Shown piece by piece: positions 50,999-61,751 of a stretch of DNA of 64,000 bases (positions within the stretch are counted from its first letter, which is position 1; every line of letters starts with the position of its first letter). Both the position numbers and the translations under genes were made by a program. The notes beneath the pieces were generated by a model. The model did no database searches and was not told the origin of the DNA. It saw only the letters and a program-made list of their open reading frames with translations. The stretch lies in contig NZ_JAHUTM010000001.1 of the NCBI RefSeq assembly GCF_019209905.1, positions 806,001 through 870,000 on the forward strand, in the 5' to 3' direction. Origin of the DNA: Corynebacterium sp. TAE3-ERU12 (GTDB lineage: Bacteria > Actinomycetota > Actinomycetes > Mycobacteriales > Mycobacteriaceae).

Positions 50999-53900
50999 TT
51001 ATTTAAAAGCGGCCTCAAGCAGCGCCTTTTCTTCCATATTGTGCACCTTGCCCACACCGGTGGCGGTGGAGGACTGGGCACGACGGGAAACGCGCTTGAC
51101 CTTCGGCATATCCGGCAGCAGCTCGGGCAGCTGCAAGGCCAGGAACGGCCACGGGCCCTGGTTGGCCGGCTCGTCCTGCACCCAACGGATATCTTCGGCA
51201 TTCGGGTAGGACTGGTAGACCTGGCGAATCCGGTTGTACGGCACCGGGTGCAGCATCTCCAGGCGCACGATGGCGACATCGTCGTGGCCTTCTTCGGCGC
51301 GCTTCTTAGCAAGGTCGTAGTAGATCTTGCCGGAGCAGAACAGCAGCTTGGTGACCTTCTCACGGTCCGCCTCGCCGGCGACATAACGCGGGTCATCCAG
51401 CACGGACTCGAACTTGGTCTTCTTCACGAAGCCATCAATCGGGGAGACGGCGGCCTTATTGCGCAGCATGGACTTCGGGGTGAAGACCACCAGCGGGCGG
51501 TGCAACTCCGATAGTGCGTGGCGACGCAGCAGGTGGAAGTAGTTCGCCGGGTCCGAGGGCTGGGCGACGGTGAACGAACCCTCAGCGCACAGCTGCAGGA
51601 AACGCTCGATACGCGCCGAGGAGTGGTCCGGGCCCTGGCCTTCGTAGCCGTGCGGCAGCAGCAGCACCAGCTTGGAGGTCTGGCCCCACTTGGCCTCACC
51701 GGAGGAGACGTACTGGTCAATGATGGTCTGGGCGCCGTTGGCGAAGTCGCCGAACTGTGCCTCCCACAGCACCACAGCGTCGGGATTGCCCAGGGAGTAG
51801 CCGTACTCGAAGCCCATACCGGCAAACTCAGTCAACGACGAGTTGTAGGTCAGGAAACGGCCACCATTGCCCTGGTCCTGGGCGTAAACATCCAGCGGGG
51901 TGTACTCGCCGGCGGTGTCGCGGTCCACCAGCACTGCGTGGCGCTGGGTGAAGGTACCGCGGCGGGAATCCTCACCGGCAAGGCGGATCAGGCGGCCTTC
52001 GCCGGCCAGCGAACCAAGAGCGAACAGCTCAGCTGCTGCCCAGTCGATATCGCCTTCCTTGACCATCTTGGCGCGCTTCTTCGCCACCGGCGCGATGCGC
52101 TTATGGGTGGTGAAGCCCTCCGGGGTGTTGACGAAGTACTGACCCATCTCAACCAGGGTCGGCTTGTCAATGGAGGTATCCAGGCCATGCGGCAGCGGCT
52201 GCGAGGCGGCGATACCGGTCTGGTCGCCGGGGCCGGCGGACTCAGAGGCACGCACCTCGTTGAATACCGACTCCATCTGATCGTGGAAGTCGCGTCGGGC
52301 TGCTTCGGCTTCTTCCTTCGACAGGTCACCACGACCAATGAGGTCCTCGGTGTACTGGGCGCGCACCGATTCCTTGTCGTCGATGATGTTGTACATCAAC
52401 GGCTGGGTGATCGACGGGTCATCGGCCTCATTGTGGCCGCGACGGCGGTAGCACACGAGGTCAATGAAGACGTCCTTGTGGAAGCGGTTGCGGTACTCCA
52501 CGGCCAGCTGGGCAACCCACACCACAGCTTCGGGGTCATCGCCGTTGACGTGGAAGACCGGGCAGCCGTAGGCCTTAGCCAGGTCGGTGGAGTAGTAGGA
52601 GGAACGACCGTTATAGGGGGCGGTGGTGAAGCCAATCTGGTTATTGACCACGATGTGGATGGTGCCGCCGACCTTATAGCCGCGCAGGTCCATCAGGTTC
52701 AGGGTTTCCTGCACCACACCCAGGCCAGCGAATGCGGCGTCGCCGTGCAGCAGCATCGGCATCACGGTGTAGCCGTCCTCGCCCTTATTGAGGGTGTCCT
52801 GCTTGGCGCGGGCCAGGCCCTCAACCACAGGGTTCACCGCCTCAAGGTGCGAGGGGTTGGCGGTGAGCGTGACGTCGATTTCGCCGTCGCCGAACATCTG
52901 GATGTGCTCACCGGTAGTGCCCAGGTGGTACTTCACGTCACCGGAGCCGCCGGCCTGCGCCGGGTCCATATTGCCTTCGAACTCGGTGAAGATCTGCGAC
53001 ATCGGCTTGCCGACGATATTGGCCAGCACGTTGAGGCGACCACGGTGCGGCATACCGATGACAACCTCGTCGAGGCCAGCACCAGCGGCAGTGTCAATGG
53101 CCGCATCCATCATCGGGATCAGGCCCTCGGCGCCTTCCAAGGAGAAGCGCTTCTGGCCGACGTACTTGGTCTGCAGGAAGTTCTCGAAGGCCTCAGCGGC
53201 ATTGAGCTTCTGCAGGATGTACTTCTGCTCGGCGTTGGTGGGCTTGGGCTGGCCACCTTCGATGCGGTCCTGCAGCCACTCGCGCTCATCGGCGTCGAGG
53301 ATGTGCATGTACTCGGTGCCGACCTTCAGGCAGTAGGCATTGCGCAGGCGGCCGAGCACCTCACGCAGAGTCATGGACTCCTTGCCGCCGAAACCACCGA
53401 CGTTGAAGGTGCGGTCGTAGTCCCACAGGGACAGCCCGTGGGTCGCGATATCGAGGTCGCGGTGGTCGGGCATGGTGCCCATGGCGTTGAAGTGCAGCGG
53501 GTCGATATCGGCAAGCAGGTGACCGCGCATGCGGTAGGCCTCAATGAGGCGCATGACGCGGGTGTTCTTGTCGATGCCGGTATTGGGCACATCCTGGGCC
53601 CAGCGCACCGGGGTGTAGGGCACACCCATGGAGTAGAAGATGTGATCCCAGAAGTGGTCGTCGATAAGCATCTGCGACATGGTGCGCAGGAACTCACCGG
53701 ACTCCGCACCCTGAATGATGCGGTGGTCGTAGGTGGAGGTGATAGTCACCAGCTTGCCGACGCCCAGTTCTGCCAGGCGGTCAGCGGACGCACCGGAGAA
53801 CTCGGCCGGGTAGTCCATCGAACCCACACCAATAATGGCGCCCTGGCCGCCGGTCAGGCGCGGCACCGAGTGGCGGGTGCCGATACCACCGGGGTTGGTC

Positions 53901-54742
53901 AGCGAGATGGTCACACCGGAGAAGTCCTTGCCGGTGAGCTTGCCATTGCGGGCACGGTTGATGATGTCGTTATAGGCCTCGAGGAACTCGGCGAAAGACA
54001 TCTTTTCGCACTCGCGGATGGCGGCGACCACCAGCGCGCGGGAGCCGTCCTTGGCCGGCATATCAATAGCCAGGCCCAGGTTGATGTGCTCCGGGGTGAC
54101 AATGGTCGGTTTGCCGTCCTTGACCTCGTAGCGGTTATTCATGTCCGGGTGGAGCATGACCGCCTTGACCATGGCGTAGCCAATGATGTGGGTGAAGGAG
54201 ATCTTGCCGCCACGGGAACGAGCCAGCTGGTCGTTAATCAGGGCGCGGTTTTCGAACATCAGCCGGGCCGGCATATCCCGCACCGAGGTGGCGGTGGGGA
54301 TCTCCAGGGAGGCTTCCATATTCTTCGCAATCGCCTTCGCGATGCCCTTGAGCTGGGTTTCGCTGGCCTCCGGTGCCGCTACGTTGGCAGCCTTCTCCAT
54401 CGGCGACTGCTTAGCCTTCGGCGACGGGGTCTTATGCGGTGACTTCGTCGGCTCCGGGCCGCGGGAGGGACGACGCGCGGTGTCGCGCTCTTCCTCCTCG
54501 GTGGCTGCGGCGCGCTTAGCCATCGGCGCCGACTTTTTCGAAGTAGTAGCCTTCTTCGGCTTCTGCTTGGCAGTGGTGTTCGGAGCATCGGACGCCGCCG
54601 GTGCAGATGTAGCTTCAGCCCCAGAGGAATTCTTGCTGAAGTACTCCCGCCACTCCTCATCTACGGACTGGGGGTCCTCCTTGTACTGCTGGAACATCTC
54701 GTCCACCAGCCATTCGTTCTGACCAAAGCTCATGTCAGTGCT
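50999..54742 (-). CDS. odhA: 2-oxoglutarate dehydrogenase E1/E2 fusion OdhA (Kgd)
   Basis: OdhA/Kgd decarboxylates 2-oxoglutarate in the TCA cycle. The protein, 1247 residues from GTG 54742, has an N-terminal segment [16 protein letters not shown] that anchors actinobacterial E1, a Lys/Pro/Ala linker (about 38-123), an E2-like acyltransferase domain (about 130-350, with YDHRIIQG), then the thiamine-diphosphate E1 (about 380-1240, with [14 protein letters not shown] and [10 protein letters not shown]). No lipoyl domain is fused. In corynebacteria it works with SucB and Lpd and is inhibited by unphosphorylated OdhI. The start could also be ATG 54733; GTG 54742 has a GAGGCGAG site. Confidence 0.94.
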   Translation of the reverse strand, partial: STDMSFGQNEWLVDEMFQQYKEDPQSVDEEWREYFSKNSSGAEATSAPAASDAPNTTAKQKPKKATTSKKSAPMAKRAAATEEEERDTARRPSRGPEPTKSPHKTPSPKAKQSPMEKAANVAAPEASETQLKGIAKAIAKNMEASLEIPTATSVRDMPARLMFENRALINDQLARSRGGKISFTHIIGYAMVKAVMLHPDMNNRYEVKDGKPTIVTPEHINLGLAIDMPAKDGSRALVVAAIRECEKMSFAEFLEAYNDIINRARNGKLTGKDFSGVTISLTNPGGIGTRHSVPRLTGGQGAIIGVGSMDYPAEFSGASADRLAELGVGKLVTITSTYDHRIIQGAESGEFLRTMSQMLIDDHFWDHIFYSMGVPYTPVRWAQDVPNTGIDKNTRVMRLIEAYRMRGHLLADIDPLHFNAMGTMPDHRDLDIATHGLSLWDYDRTFNVGGFGGKESMTLREVLGRLRNAYCLKVGTEYMHILDADEREWLQDRIEGGQPKPTNAEQKYILQKLNAAEAFENFLQTKYVGQKRFSLEGAEGLIPMMDAAIDTAAGAGLDEVVIGMPHRGRLNVLANIVGKPMSQIFTEFEGNMDPAQAGGSGDVKYHLGTTGEHIQMFGDGEIDVTLTANPSHLEAVNPVVEGLARAKQDTLNKGEDGYTVMPMLLHGDAAFAGLGVVQETLNLMDLRGYKVGGTIHIVVNNQIGFTTAPYNGRSSYYSTDLAKAYGCPVFHVNGDDPEAVVWVAQLAVEYRNRFHKDVFIDLVCYRRRGHNEADDPSITQPLMYNIIDDKESVRAQYTEDLIGRGDLSKEEAEAARRDFHDQMESVFNEVRASESAGPGDQTGIAASQPLPHGLDTSIDKPTLVEMGQYFVNTPEGFTTHKRIAPVAKKRAKMVKEGDIDWAAAELFALGSLAGEGRLIRLAGEDSRRGTFTQRHAVLVDRDTAGEYTPLDVYAQDQGNGGRFLTYNSSLTEFAGMGFEYGYSLGNPDAVVLWEAQFGDFANGAQTIIDQYVSSGEAKWGQTSKLVLLLPHGYEGQGPDHSSARIERFLQLCAEGSFTVAQPSDPANYFHLLRRHALSELHRPLVVFTPKSMLRNKAAVSPIDGFVKKTKFESVLDDPRYVAGEADREKVTKLLFCSGKIYYDLAKKRAEEGHDDVAIVRLEMLHPVPYNRIRQVYQSYPNAEDIRWVQDEPANQGPWPFLALQLPELLPDMPKVKRVSRRAQSSTATGVGKVHNMEEKALLEAAFK

Positions 54743-54824
54743 CACGGCAGATGCTCGCCTCATTTCCTGGGTTTATGGTGCGTTCGCCGGTTACGCCGCC
54801 GTGGTTGCGCGCGTCCTATCAAGA

Positions 54825-57800
54825 TTAACTGTGTTCTTGATCCGCTTCCACGGCGGTCCTGTGGCCATGGTACGTCTTCCACAATCGGGCGTAGGCGCCG
54901 CCAGCGCTTAACAGCGTTTCGTGACTGCCCTGTTCCTGGATACAACCATTTTTTAGGACAATAATTCTATCCGCCCGGGCAGCAGTAGCCAGCCGGTGAG
55001 CGACGATAACTGCTGTTCTTCGCTGCGCCGCGCGGTTCGTTGCCGCCAAGATCGCTTGTTCGGTAGCCGGGTCAAGAGTCGCCGTCGCCTCGTCGAGAAG
55101 CAACAACTTCGGTTGCGCCATCTCCGCCCGGGCAAGGGCAATTAATTGACGCTGGCCGCTACTCAAACCGCGCCCGCGCTCACCCACAGGATGGCGGAAA
55201 CCACCGGGCATAGCGGCGATGGTGGATAGCGCACCGACGCGTCGGGCCGCCTCAGTGATATCGGCCTCAGTGGCGGCACTATCCGGATAAGCAATATTCG
55301 ACGCGATAGTGCCAGAGAATAAATGCGCCTCCTGGGGCACATACCCCAGGCATTGCCGCCACTGCTGCAACGGAAACTCGCGCAGATCCACACCAGAAGC
55401 CAAAACGGCGCCACTGGTGGGGTCGTGGAATCGAGCTAAGAGCTTCACGACGGTGGACTTGCCAGCACCGGTGGCGCCAACCAGGGCGACCGTTTCCCCC
55501 GGGGCGATCTGCAAGTCAAAACCACTAATCACATTCTTGTCGTGGTCACTATCAGTGCTTGCGGTGCCGGTTTCGTCAAAGGAGCGAGTGGCGTAGGCGA
55601 ACTGAGCGTCGGCAAGCTCCAGCTCACCGGTGGCAGCCTCAGCGGCACCACTACGAGTGCCGTGGTCAGGCACGGAGGTATCAGTAGCCAGCAGCGCCTC
55701 AATCCGGTCCAGACCAACTTTGGCCTGCTGATAATTATCGAAAACCTGAGAAAGCTGCTGGATCGGGCTGAACATCATGCCGAGGTACAAGGTGAAGGAC
55801 ACCAACACACCCGCGGATGTTTCACCAGTGGCGACAAGCCCGGCACCAATCCACAACACCGCCGCAGTGGTGATATCAGCAATGAGGTTAATGACGGGGA
55901 AGAACGTCGCCACCGCCACCTGGGCGCGGGCGCGCAGCTGCAGATACCGCATGGAACCGGCGGCGAAATTGTGCTGAACAATATCGACGCGGTGGAACAT
56001 CTGGGAGCTACGCAGGCCCGCAATAGCTTCCTGGAAATCAGCATTAACAGTGGAAACCTGCTCCCGGGCGCGACTGTAAAGCCGTGAAGAAACCCGCCGG
56101 AAAATGACCGTGGCCACCACGATGGCCGGCAGCGCCAATAACGCAATGCCAGAAAGACCGACATCGACAATGATCAGCATGGCGACCACACCGGCCAGCG
56201 TAAAAATCGCTGTCGCGCCCAGTGCCACACCTATCTGCAAAAAGCTGGACAACGCATCGATATCGGTGGTCATCCGCGTCATGATGCGGCCAGCGCGCTG
56301 CGATTCGAAATAATTCAACGCCAGCGAATGCACATGGCGGAAAGACCGGACACGCAGCACGAATAGCAGCCGCTCACCGGTACGCGAAGTCAAGACGCCA
56401 GTAATAGTCGCCGCAATCCACGAAATAGCCACAATGCCCAGGCCAGCCAGGGAAGCCTGCCAGATGACGCTGGTATTGCCCGCCGTGACGCCCTTATCGA
56501 CCACGGCGCCAACAAGCAGCGGGAAGGCAAGATCGGCTGCTGCTGCGATAAGAAGCAAACCGATCACAGCGGCGATGAGCCCAGGCACCCGGCGGAGCAA
56601 ATCCACCAGCCGGAAAGGAGTGCCGGGGGAGGGGTCGATGGCCTCAATATTGGGTTGCTCAGTGGCCTCAGGCAGCCGCCGGATGCGCTCCATGAGCTGC
56701 GGGGTCATTGGGGTGGCCGCCATTGCGGTGCTCATGCCGCCAAGTCCGGCCACACCGGAGCCGCCACCGCCTGGGCCACCCCGGCCCGCACCTGGTCGTT
56801 GGCGCACACTTGAGGGGACAATGCTGCGTGCCTGCGGGGCGGTCAGAGGGGAGGGCACGTCGGCAGGCCGCCCAAGATCGTCGGTGCCGCATAGCGATGC
56901 TGCGGTGACGATCCCAGCCGAGGGCGGGATACCAGCAAGACCAGCCGCATCAGGCGGGGCAGGGGCGGGCCACAGGGTGTCCCAGTCCGGTTCGGCAGCA
57001 TCGGGGGCATCGACGGTCACGCCGGGTTCGCGCCGTTGCGGCCCGGAGGTCTTAGCCGATGCGGGCAGCCCCGTATCGGCGGTGCTGATATCCATCAGGT
57101 CGGCAAAAGCCGTGTCGGTGGCCAGCAGCTCGGCGGGGGTGCCGTAGCCAATGGCGACGCCCCCATCGAGGACCAGCACAGTGTCGGCGCGGTCGACGGT
57201 GGAGGAGCGGTGGGCGATGATGACGGTGGTGATATCGCCATAGCGCTGCCCGAGGGCGTCGAAAATGCGGGCTTCGGTATCAGCGTCGATGGCGGAGGTG
57301 GCGTCGTCAAGCACCAACACTTTCGGGCGGGACAGCAAGGCGCGTGCCAGTGCGATGCGCTGGCGTTGCCCGCCGGAAAGAGTGTGGCCACGTTCACCGA
57401 TGAGGGTGTCCCAGCCCTGAGGTAATTCGTCGAGGAAGGTGACTTGGGCGTCTTCGGCGGCTTGGCGGATGGCGGCGTCGTCGGCGGTGGAGCAGCCCAT
57501 GGCGATGTTGTCGCGCACACTGCCTGAGGCCAGGAAGGGCTCATCGGGCACGACGGTGACGGCTCTGCGCACATCGTCGCCGGCGGCCTCGCGCAGGTCG
57601 ACGCTGGCGGTAGCGCCGCTGAAGCGGATTGACCCGCTATCGGCGAGGTAGAACCTGCCGAGAAGTTCAGTCAGCACGGTTTTACCGGAGGCGGGCGGGC
57701 CGACCACGGCGATGGTGCTGCCGGCGGGCACCTCGGCACTGACGTCGCTGAGCAGAGTGCGGCCGTTGCGTTGGTGGGTGACGTGGTCGAGGACGATGCC

Positions 57801-58835
57801 TAGCGGGCCGCCGGGCAGCGGATGTGGTTCTTCGGGGTCGTTGTGGTCCGGGCCGGTATCGATGATTTCCTGGACGCGTTCAACAGAGGCGCTGACCAGC
57901 TGCACCGAGATGACCATATTGGACACCAGGCGGGCTAGGGCGGTGAGCGTGGACAGGTAGGTCGCGAAGGCAACGAAAGTGCCGATGGTGATGGTGCCCC
58001 GCAGCGCGAGCCAACCGCCGAGTGCCAGATTGGCGACCAGTGAGATTTGCGGCAGGGATTGCAGGGCCGGCTGGAAACGCGCGGAGAGTTTCGCCGCCCG
58101 CATGCGCAGTGCGTACAGGCGTCGGGCTAGTTGTTCGAGGACGGTGACTTCGCGTTGTTCTTGGGCGAAGGCTTTGACGACGCGGACGCCGGTGACGGTT
58201 TCTTCGACATGGGTGGCAACTTCAGCGGCTTGTTGCTGGGCGGTCCAGGTGGCCGCGTGGAGGGCCCCGCGGGAGCGGGCGATGATGAACAGCAAGATGG
58301 GGACAACGGAAAGCCCGACGATTGTCAGCGGTACCGACAGGTAGAGCATGACCCCCAGGGTGAGCACGATTTTTGCGGCTGCGCCTAAGGTCAGCGGCAG
58401 GATCGCGAGCACGCCTTGGATGGCTTGTAGGTCTGAGATGGACCGGGAAACGACTTGGCCGGTGCGGACTCTGTCTTGGGCGGGGCCGTCGAGGCGCTGG
58501 AGGGCTGCCAGGACTGCGGTGCGTAGGTCGTGTTGGACTACGAGGGAGAGCAGGCCTGAGTTATAGCGCCGGATGCCTTGTACGACTGCGCGGAAGATCG
58601 CCAGGCCCACCAAGGCGATGATGACTGCGTTGATGGGGGAGAACTCTGGGAGCCAACTGGCGAATTGGCCGCCGTCGCCCTGGCCGGTGGCGACGTCGAT
58701 GGCGTCGCGGGTCAGCAGCGGCAGGATGGTTTCGATGATGATGACGGTGGTGGTGCAGGCAATCACCGTCGCGAGAATCCGGGGATGATGCAGACAGCGC
58801 CGCCACAGCAAGGCCATCGGTTTCTCGGAACTCAT
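54825..58835 (-). CDS. Fused full-length ABC exporter with asymmetric ATPase sites
   Basis: The 1336-residue protein (ATG 58835; ATG 58844 is equally possible) joins two type-IV exporter halves, each with six membrane helices and one ATPase domain. First NBD: Walker A GPPASGKT, signature LSGGQRQR, Walker B VLVLDDATSA with Asp where the catalytic Glu belongs. Second NBD: GATGAGKST, LSSGQRQL, Walker B LLLLDEATAT with the Glu kept. One site is thus degenerate, as in heterodimeric exporters such as TmrAB. Mycobacteria encode two separate genes (Rv1272c/Rv1273c-like); here they are one chain joined by a Gly/Pro-rich linker (about 600-710). Directly upstream of odhA on the same strand. Substrate unknown. 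Confidence 0.88.
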   Translation of the reverse strand: MSSEKPMALLWRRCLHHPRILATVIACTTTVIIIETILPLLTRDAIDVATGQGDGGQFASWLPEFSPINAVIIALVGLAIFRAVVQGIRRYNSGLLSLVVQHDLRTAVLAALQRLDGPAQDRVRTGQVVSRSISDLQAIQGVLAILPLTLGAAAKIVLTLGVMLYLSVPLTIVGLSVVPILLFIIARSRGALHAATWTAQQQAAEVATHVEETVTGVRVVKAFAQEQREVTVLEQLARRLYALRMRAAKLSARFQPALQSLPQISLVANLALGGWLALRGTITIGTFVAFATYLSTLTALARLVSNMVISVQLVSASVERVQEIIDTGPDHNDPEEPHPLPGGPLGIVLDHVTHQRNGRTLLSDVSAEVPAGSTIAVVGPPASGKTVLTELLGRFYLADSGSIRFSGATASVDLREAAGDDVRRAVTVVPDEPFLASGSVRDNIAMGCSTADDAAIRQAAEDAQVTFLDELPQGWDTLIGERGHTLSGGQRQRIALARALLSRPKVLVLDDATSAIDADTEARIFDALGQRYGDITTVIIAHRSSTVDRADTVLVLDGGVAIGYGTPAELLATDTAFADLMDISTADTGLPASAKTSGPQRREPGVTVDAPDAAEPDWDTLWPAPAPPDAAGLAGIPPSAGIVTAASLCGTDDLGRPADVPSPLTAPQARSIVPSSVRQRPGAGRGGPGGGGSGVAGLGGMSTAMAATPMTPQLMERIRRLPEATEQPNIEAIDPSPGTPFRLVDLLRRVPGLIAAVIGLLLIAAAADLAFPLLVGAVVDKGVTAGNTSVIWQASLAGLGIVAISWIAATITGVLTSRTGERLLFVLRVRSFRHVHSLALNYFESQRAGRIMTRMTTDIDALSSFLQIGVALGATAIFTLAGVVAMLIIVDVGLSGIALLALPAIVVATVIFRRVSSRLYSRAREQVSTVNADFQEAIAGLRSSQMFHRVDIVQHNFAAGSMRYLQLRARAQVAVATFFPVINLIADITTAAVLWIGAGLVATGETSAGVLVSFTLYLGMMFSPIQQLSQVFDNYQQAKVGLDRIEALLATDTSVPDHGTRSGAAEAATGELELADAQFAYATRSFDETGTASTDSDHDKNVISGFDLQIAPGETVALVGATGAGKSTVVKLLARFHDPTSGAVLASGVDLREFPLQQWRQCLGYVPQEAHLFSGTIASNIAYPDSAATEADITEAARRVGALSTIAAMPGGFRHPVGERGRGLSSGQRQLIALARAEMAQPKLLLLDEATATLDPATEQAILAATNRAAQRRTAVIVAHRLATAARADRIIVLKNGCIQEQGSHETLLSAGGAYARLWKTYHGHRTAVEADQEHS

Positions 58836-58896
58836 AGAAACCATCGTAGGCCGGGGCTGGGGCGACGCTGAAGTGCTTTGTGACGCTAGTCGCGTT

Positions 58897-59793
58897 CTAC
58901 TTCTTTTCCTCGTCACCGAGGTTCTGGGCAACGAACTCCTGGGCGTCGGCCTTGACCTCGTCGAGGATCGGTGGGGTCGGATCATCCTGGTTTTCGGCCT
59001 TCTTGACGTCTTCGCTGGAGACGGAGAGGTCTGCGTCGAAGTCGGTGGGCACCGGGCCGAGGGAGGAGTGGGCGCGTTCGATGTGCTTCCGGCCGAGGCT
59101 GCGGTTGGCGGTGGCGCCGAGTACGGCACCAATGCCCAGCGGAGCCAGCTTGCCGAGCATAGACATGCGCACCTTCTTGAACAGGCGCTTCTGGGCCATG
59201 CCGATGAGGCGCTGGTTAATGCCACCAAGCTGGGGCACACCGAGGCGGGTGAGCATATTAGCGGCGGAGTTCTTAGCCTGGTGTTGGCGCAGGGAGCCTT
59301 CACCGATGGTGGCGGCGACCAGGGCGGAACCGGAGGAGCCCAGGAGGGTGACCAGGATCAGTGATTTGCGTCGTTCTTCATCGGTGATGTCGATGCCGCG
59401 TAGGCGTGCGGAGGCCAGGGTGTGCCAGGCAGCGATGTCGAGGAAGACCAGGGACTCAATAGCGATGGCGCCGAGGCCGGTGATGAAACCAATGCCGGGG
59501 ACCAGGGCAGCCGAGCCTGCTGCGCCGCCGGTGCCGGTGACGATGGTGAGGAACTGTGAGTCGATTCGTTTCTGAATCTGCTCAGGGGTCTCATCGGGGT
59601 GGCTGGCGCGCAGTTGACGCACGTAGCTGGCGATGAAGTCGGTCTGCCAGCTCACTGCCGTGTCGAGGCTATGGATGAGGATACGGCCGGAGATACCGGC
59701 TTCGCGCTCGATGGCCGTGGGGTCGGAGGACACCGAGTCGGTGATCTCGCCAGAAGTCTTTTTGTCCTTGTTCTTCTCGAATAGTCCGAACAT
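58897..59793 (-). CDS. EcsC-like conserved protein
   Basis: From ATG 59793, with an AAGGAG site six bases upstream, the product is 298 residues. It starts with a short basic/polar segment (FGLFEKNKDKK). A Gly-rich stretch (GTGGAAGSAALVPGIGF, about 88-104) is followed by a helical ESLVFLDIAAWHTLASARLRG region, which resembles the EcsC family. A second hydrophobic stretch is at about 205-225, and an acidic tail (about 245-298, with DDPTPP and EEKK) ends it. Membrane association is likely but not proven. Divergent from the acidic protein gene at 60009. Confidence 0.62.
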   Translation of the reverse strand: MFGLFEKNKDKKTSGEITDSVSSDPTAIEREAGISGRILIHSLDTAVSWQTDFIASYVRQLRASHPDETPEQIQKRIDSQFLTIVTGTGGAAGSAALVPGIGFITGLGAIAIESLVFLDIAAWHTLASARLRGIDITDEERRKSLILVTLLGSSGSALVAATIGEGSLRQHQAKNSAANMLTRLGVPQLGGINQRLIGMAQKRLFKKVRMSMLGKLAPLGIGAVLGATANRSLGRKHIERAHSSLGPVPTDFDADLSVSSEDVKKAENQDDPTPPILDEVKADAQEFVAQNLGDEEKK

Positions 59794-60008
59794 GGGTCTC
59801 CTTAGATTTATTGCCGCGGGGTGTCGCGGCTGTTGAACGTCAAGATTGTAAACCAAGTTCACTGGATAGTGCGCTTGGCGTTTGCGAGCACTGATATTCA
59901 AAACCTAGCTACCATGGCGGCTGGGCCGGAAAGGGCTAGCTGTGCGCGACTGTGTGTATGGCGGTGCTTTGCCGGTGTATAGCCAACGAGGGAAGGGGTA
60001 CCTAGCCC

Positions 60009-60839
60009 ATGATCTTCTTTGAGCGGATCGCCGCGGGGTTGGATGCCGAGGGCATCGAAAGCCGCGTTAATGACGACACTTTGTTCGTTCCGATTACCGA
60101 GGACTTGGAAGTCCAGTTCGTCACCATCGACGAGCAGCTTCCAGCCGCTGAGGTCTACGTCGCTGCTGCCGATGTGGATTCCGATGATGATGAATTTGAG
60201 GCAACGCTGGTTGCGGTGGTTTTCTCCACCGAGGATGCGATTGCCCAGGTCAACCACCATGTAGCTACCGACCGGATGGTCGCGTTGCTCGATGAACTCT
60301 TGGATGGCGATGATGATCGTCTAGAAAACCTCGATTTCGAACAGGACCCGGAAGAAGCAACGCTTCTGGTTGCCCGTGTGGGTGAAGCGTCCCTAGTTGA
60401 GGTCATTGCCACTACGGAAGACAATGCGGCTGTTGCCCACGTTCGCTTCATTGCCCAGGACGTCAACCTGGACAATATTGTGGACCAGGCCATTGAGGAA
60501 TTCTGGGACTCCGAAGCAGAGATGGTGCTTACCGACGATGACCGTCGGGCGATGTTCGACGAGCTCTACGCCGATGTGCAAAACCTGCGCAACGAAGTGC
60601 TCAACCTCGGCTCCTTCACTGACTTCGACCTCCTCTTTGATGCCTTGGCTCTTGTTGTTGACCGTGCTGAGCAATGGGAAGACCAGCTCGTGCCGGTCGA
60701 CGACGGGTGTATCGAATACGCCTACGCCCCGTTGTTCGATGACGACGACGATGACGACTGGGACGACGACTACGACGACAACGACGAAGACGATAACGAC
60801 GATGATGATGACGCTGCGGAAAAGGACTCCGACAACTAA
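60009..60839 (+). CDS. Strongly acidic protein with poly-Asp tail
   Basis: The 276-residue protein begins with a globular-looking domain (1-110) rich in Asp and Glu, with alternating hydrophobic positions (FVPITEDLEVQFVTI). A second, helical region (about 140-235) includes FDELYADVQNLRNEVLNLGS. It ends with about 35 residues of almost pure Asp/Glu/Asn (DDDDDDDWDDD, then ENDD-type repeats). The predicted charge is strongly negative. The YbjN-like fold is only a weak resemblance. The function is unknown; a divalent-cation or basic-partner binding role is a guess. Confidence 0.75.
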   Translation: MIFFERIAAGLDAEGIESRVNDDTLFVPITEDLEVQFVTIDEQLPAAEVYVAAADVDSDDDEFEATLVAVVFSTEDAIAQVNHHVATDRMVALLDELLDGDDDRLENLDFEQDPEEATLLVARVGEASLVEVIATTEDNAAVAHVRFIAQDVNLDNIVDQAIEEFWDSEAEMVLTDDDRRAMFDELYADVQNLRNEVLNLGSFTDFDLLFDALALVVDRAEQWEDQLVPVDDGCIEYAYAPLFDDDDDDDWDDDYDDNDEDDNDDDDDAAEKDSDN

Positions 60840-61036
60840 ACCATCATGATCCGTTCCCTCGCTTAGGCTGCGCCCCGGTTCCACCAGGACCCGGGGCTCT
60901 CCCATACCCGGGGCAGGGGAGTTACCGGTGTGTGCGGGCGAGTATTGCTCGGCCGGTTTACTACTCCTCGTCCTGATCCTGGTCGAGTATTGCGATTATA
61001 GGGACTACGACGTTGGAAACGATGAGGTGCAGGCAT

Positions 61037-61591
61037 TTATGCGGCCTTTCCTGGGTTGTCGAATAACTCGGCAGGGCTGGTGAGCACATGCCCGGAGCGT
61101 GTGCTGATCCAACTGAACCGGTAGTCACCAGTTTCTGGGCGAGCCCCGCAATCGTGGATATTTATCGCAGCCCGTGCAGGATGCATCGCCTCGGCAATAG
61201 CGCGCGCTCGCCACTGTGCTGCACCAGGGCCGGCTGCCAGGTCGATGGCTCGGCGCCGGATAGTGATGGTCAGCTCGCAGAGATAAATGGGCTCGCCGTC
61301 GAAGATGAAATAGTCCGGATCACGCTTGGCTAGTTGTCGAACAAGGACACGTGGTAAGCGAACTCGTCTGGTCTTCATTCGCGCGAAGATGCCGCTAGCG
61401 TCGGGAAGCTCAATCTCGTGAGTCATGGCGCCGCGAGAGCCACGTGCGGCAGTAGGGTGTCTGAGGAAGGTGCCGGTTAAGCGCAGGTCATCGCCGATTG
61501 TTGTGCGGTAAAGCGCAGCGAGCTCAGCGGTGGTGGTAATAGCTGGGGCAGTGTTATTGGTGGGCGAAGGCAGATCTACTGTGTTGCTCAT
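61037..61591 (-). CDS. Hypothetical protein, unknown
   Basis: A 184-residue frame from ATG 61591 (a longer frame from 61633 has no support) encodes a Thr/Ala/Arg-rich product with a motif-poor N-terminus and a basic middle (RMKTRRVRLPRV, about 70-81). The C-terminal half has RARAIAEAMHP. No signal peptide or membrane segment and no family is recognised. The window around it has less regular codon bias than neighbours, so it could be an orphan gene or a chance frame. Confidence 0.45.
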   Translation of the reverse strand: MSNTVDLPSPTNNTAPAITTTAELAALYRTTIGDDLRLTGTFLRHPTAARGSRGAMTHEIELPDASGIFARMKTRRVRLPRVLVRQLAKRDPDYFIFDGEPIYLCELTITIRRRAIDLAAGPGAAQWRARAIAEAMHPARAAINIHDCGARPETGDYRFSWISTRSGHVLTSPAELFDNPGKAA

Positions 61592-61751
61592 GGCTGTCAC
61601 ACTAAGCCCGGAGTGGACACGAAGATTCGCCACAACGTTCGAATGTCGAATCTATGTTCGAACGGGTTGGTGAGGGGCCTGTTTTTCACTCACGCTAGGG
61701 TGAACCCAGCTCACATCCATAGCGTCTGACCCGCTGCCGATTGGAGGCTTT

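Noticed and set aside
51518-54442. A 974-codon open frame on the plus strand across odhA
   Set aside because: It is antisense to the well-supported odhA gene, has no recognised domain and arises from the GC-rich codon pattern.
58836-59303. An upstream extension of the giant ABC exporter frame
   Set aside because: It overlaps the EcsC-like gene on the same strand, has a Ser/Thr/Arg/Pro chance composition and no ribosome binding site. The exporter fold begins after ATG 58835/58844.
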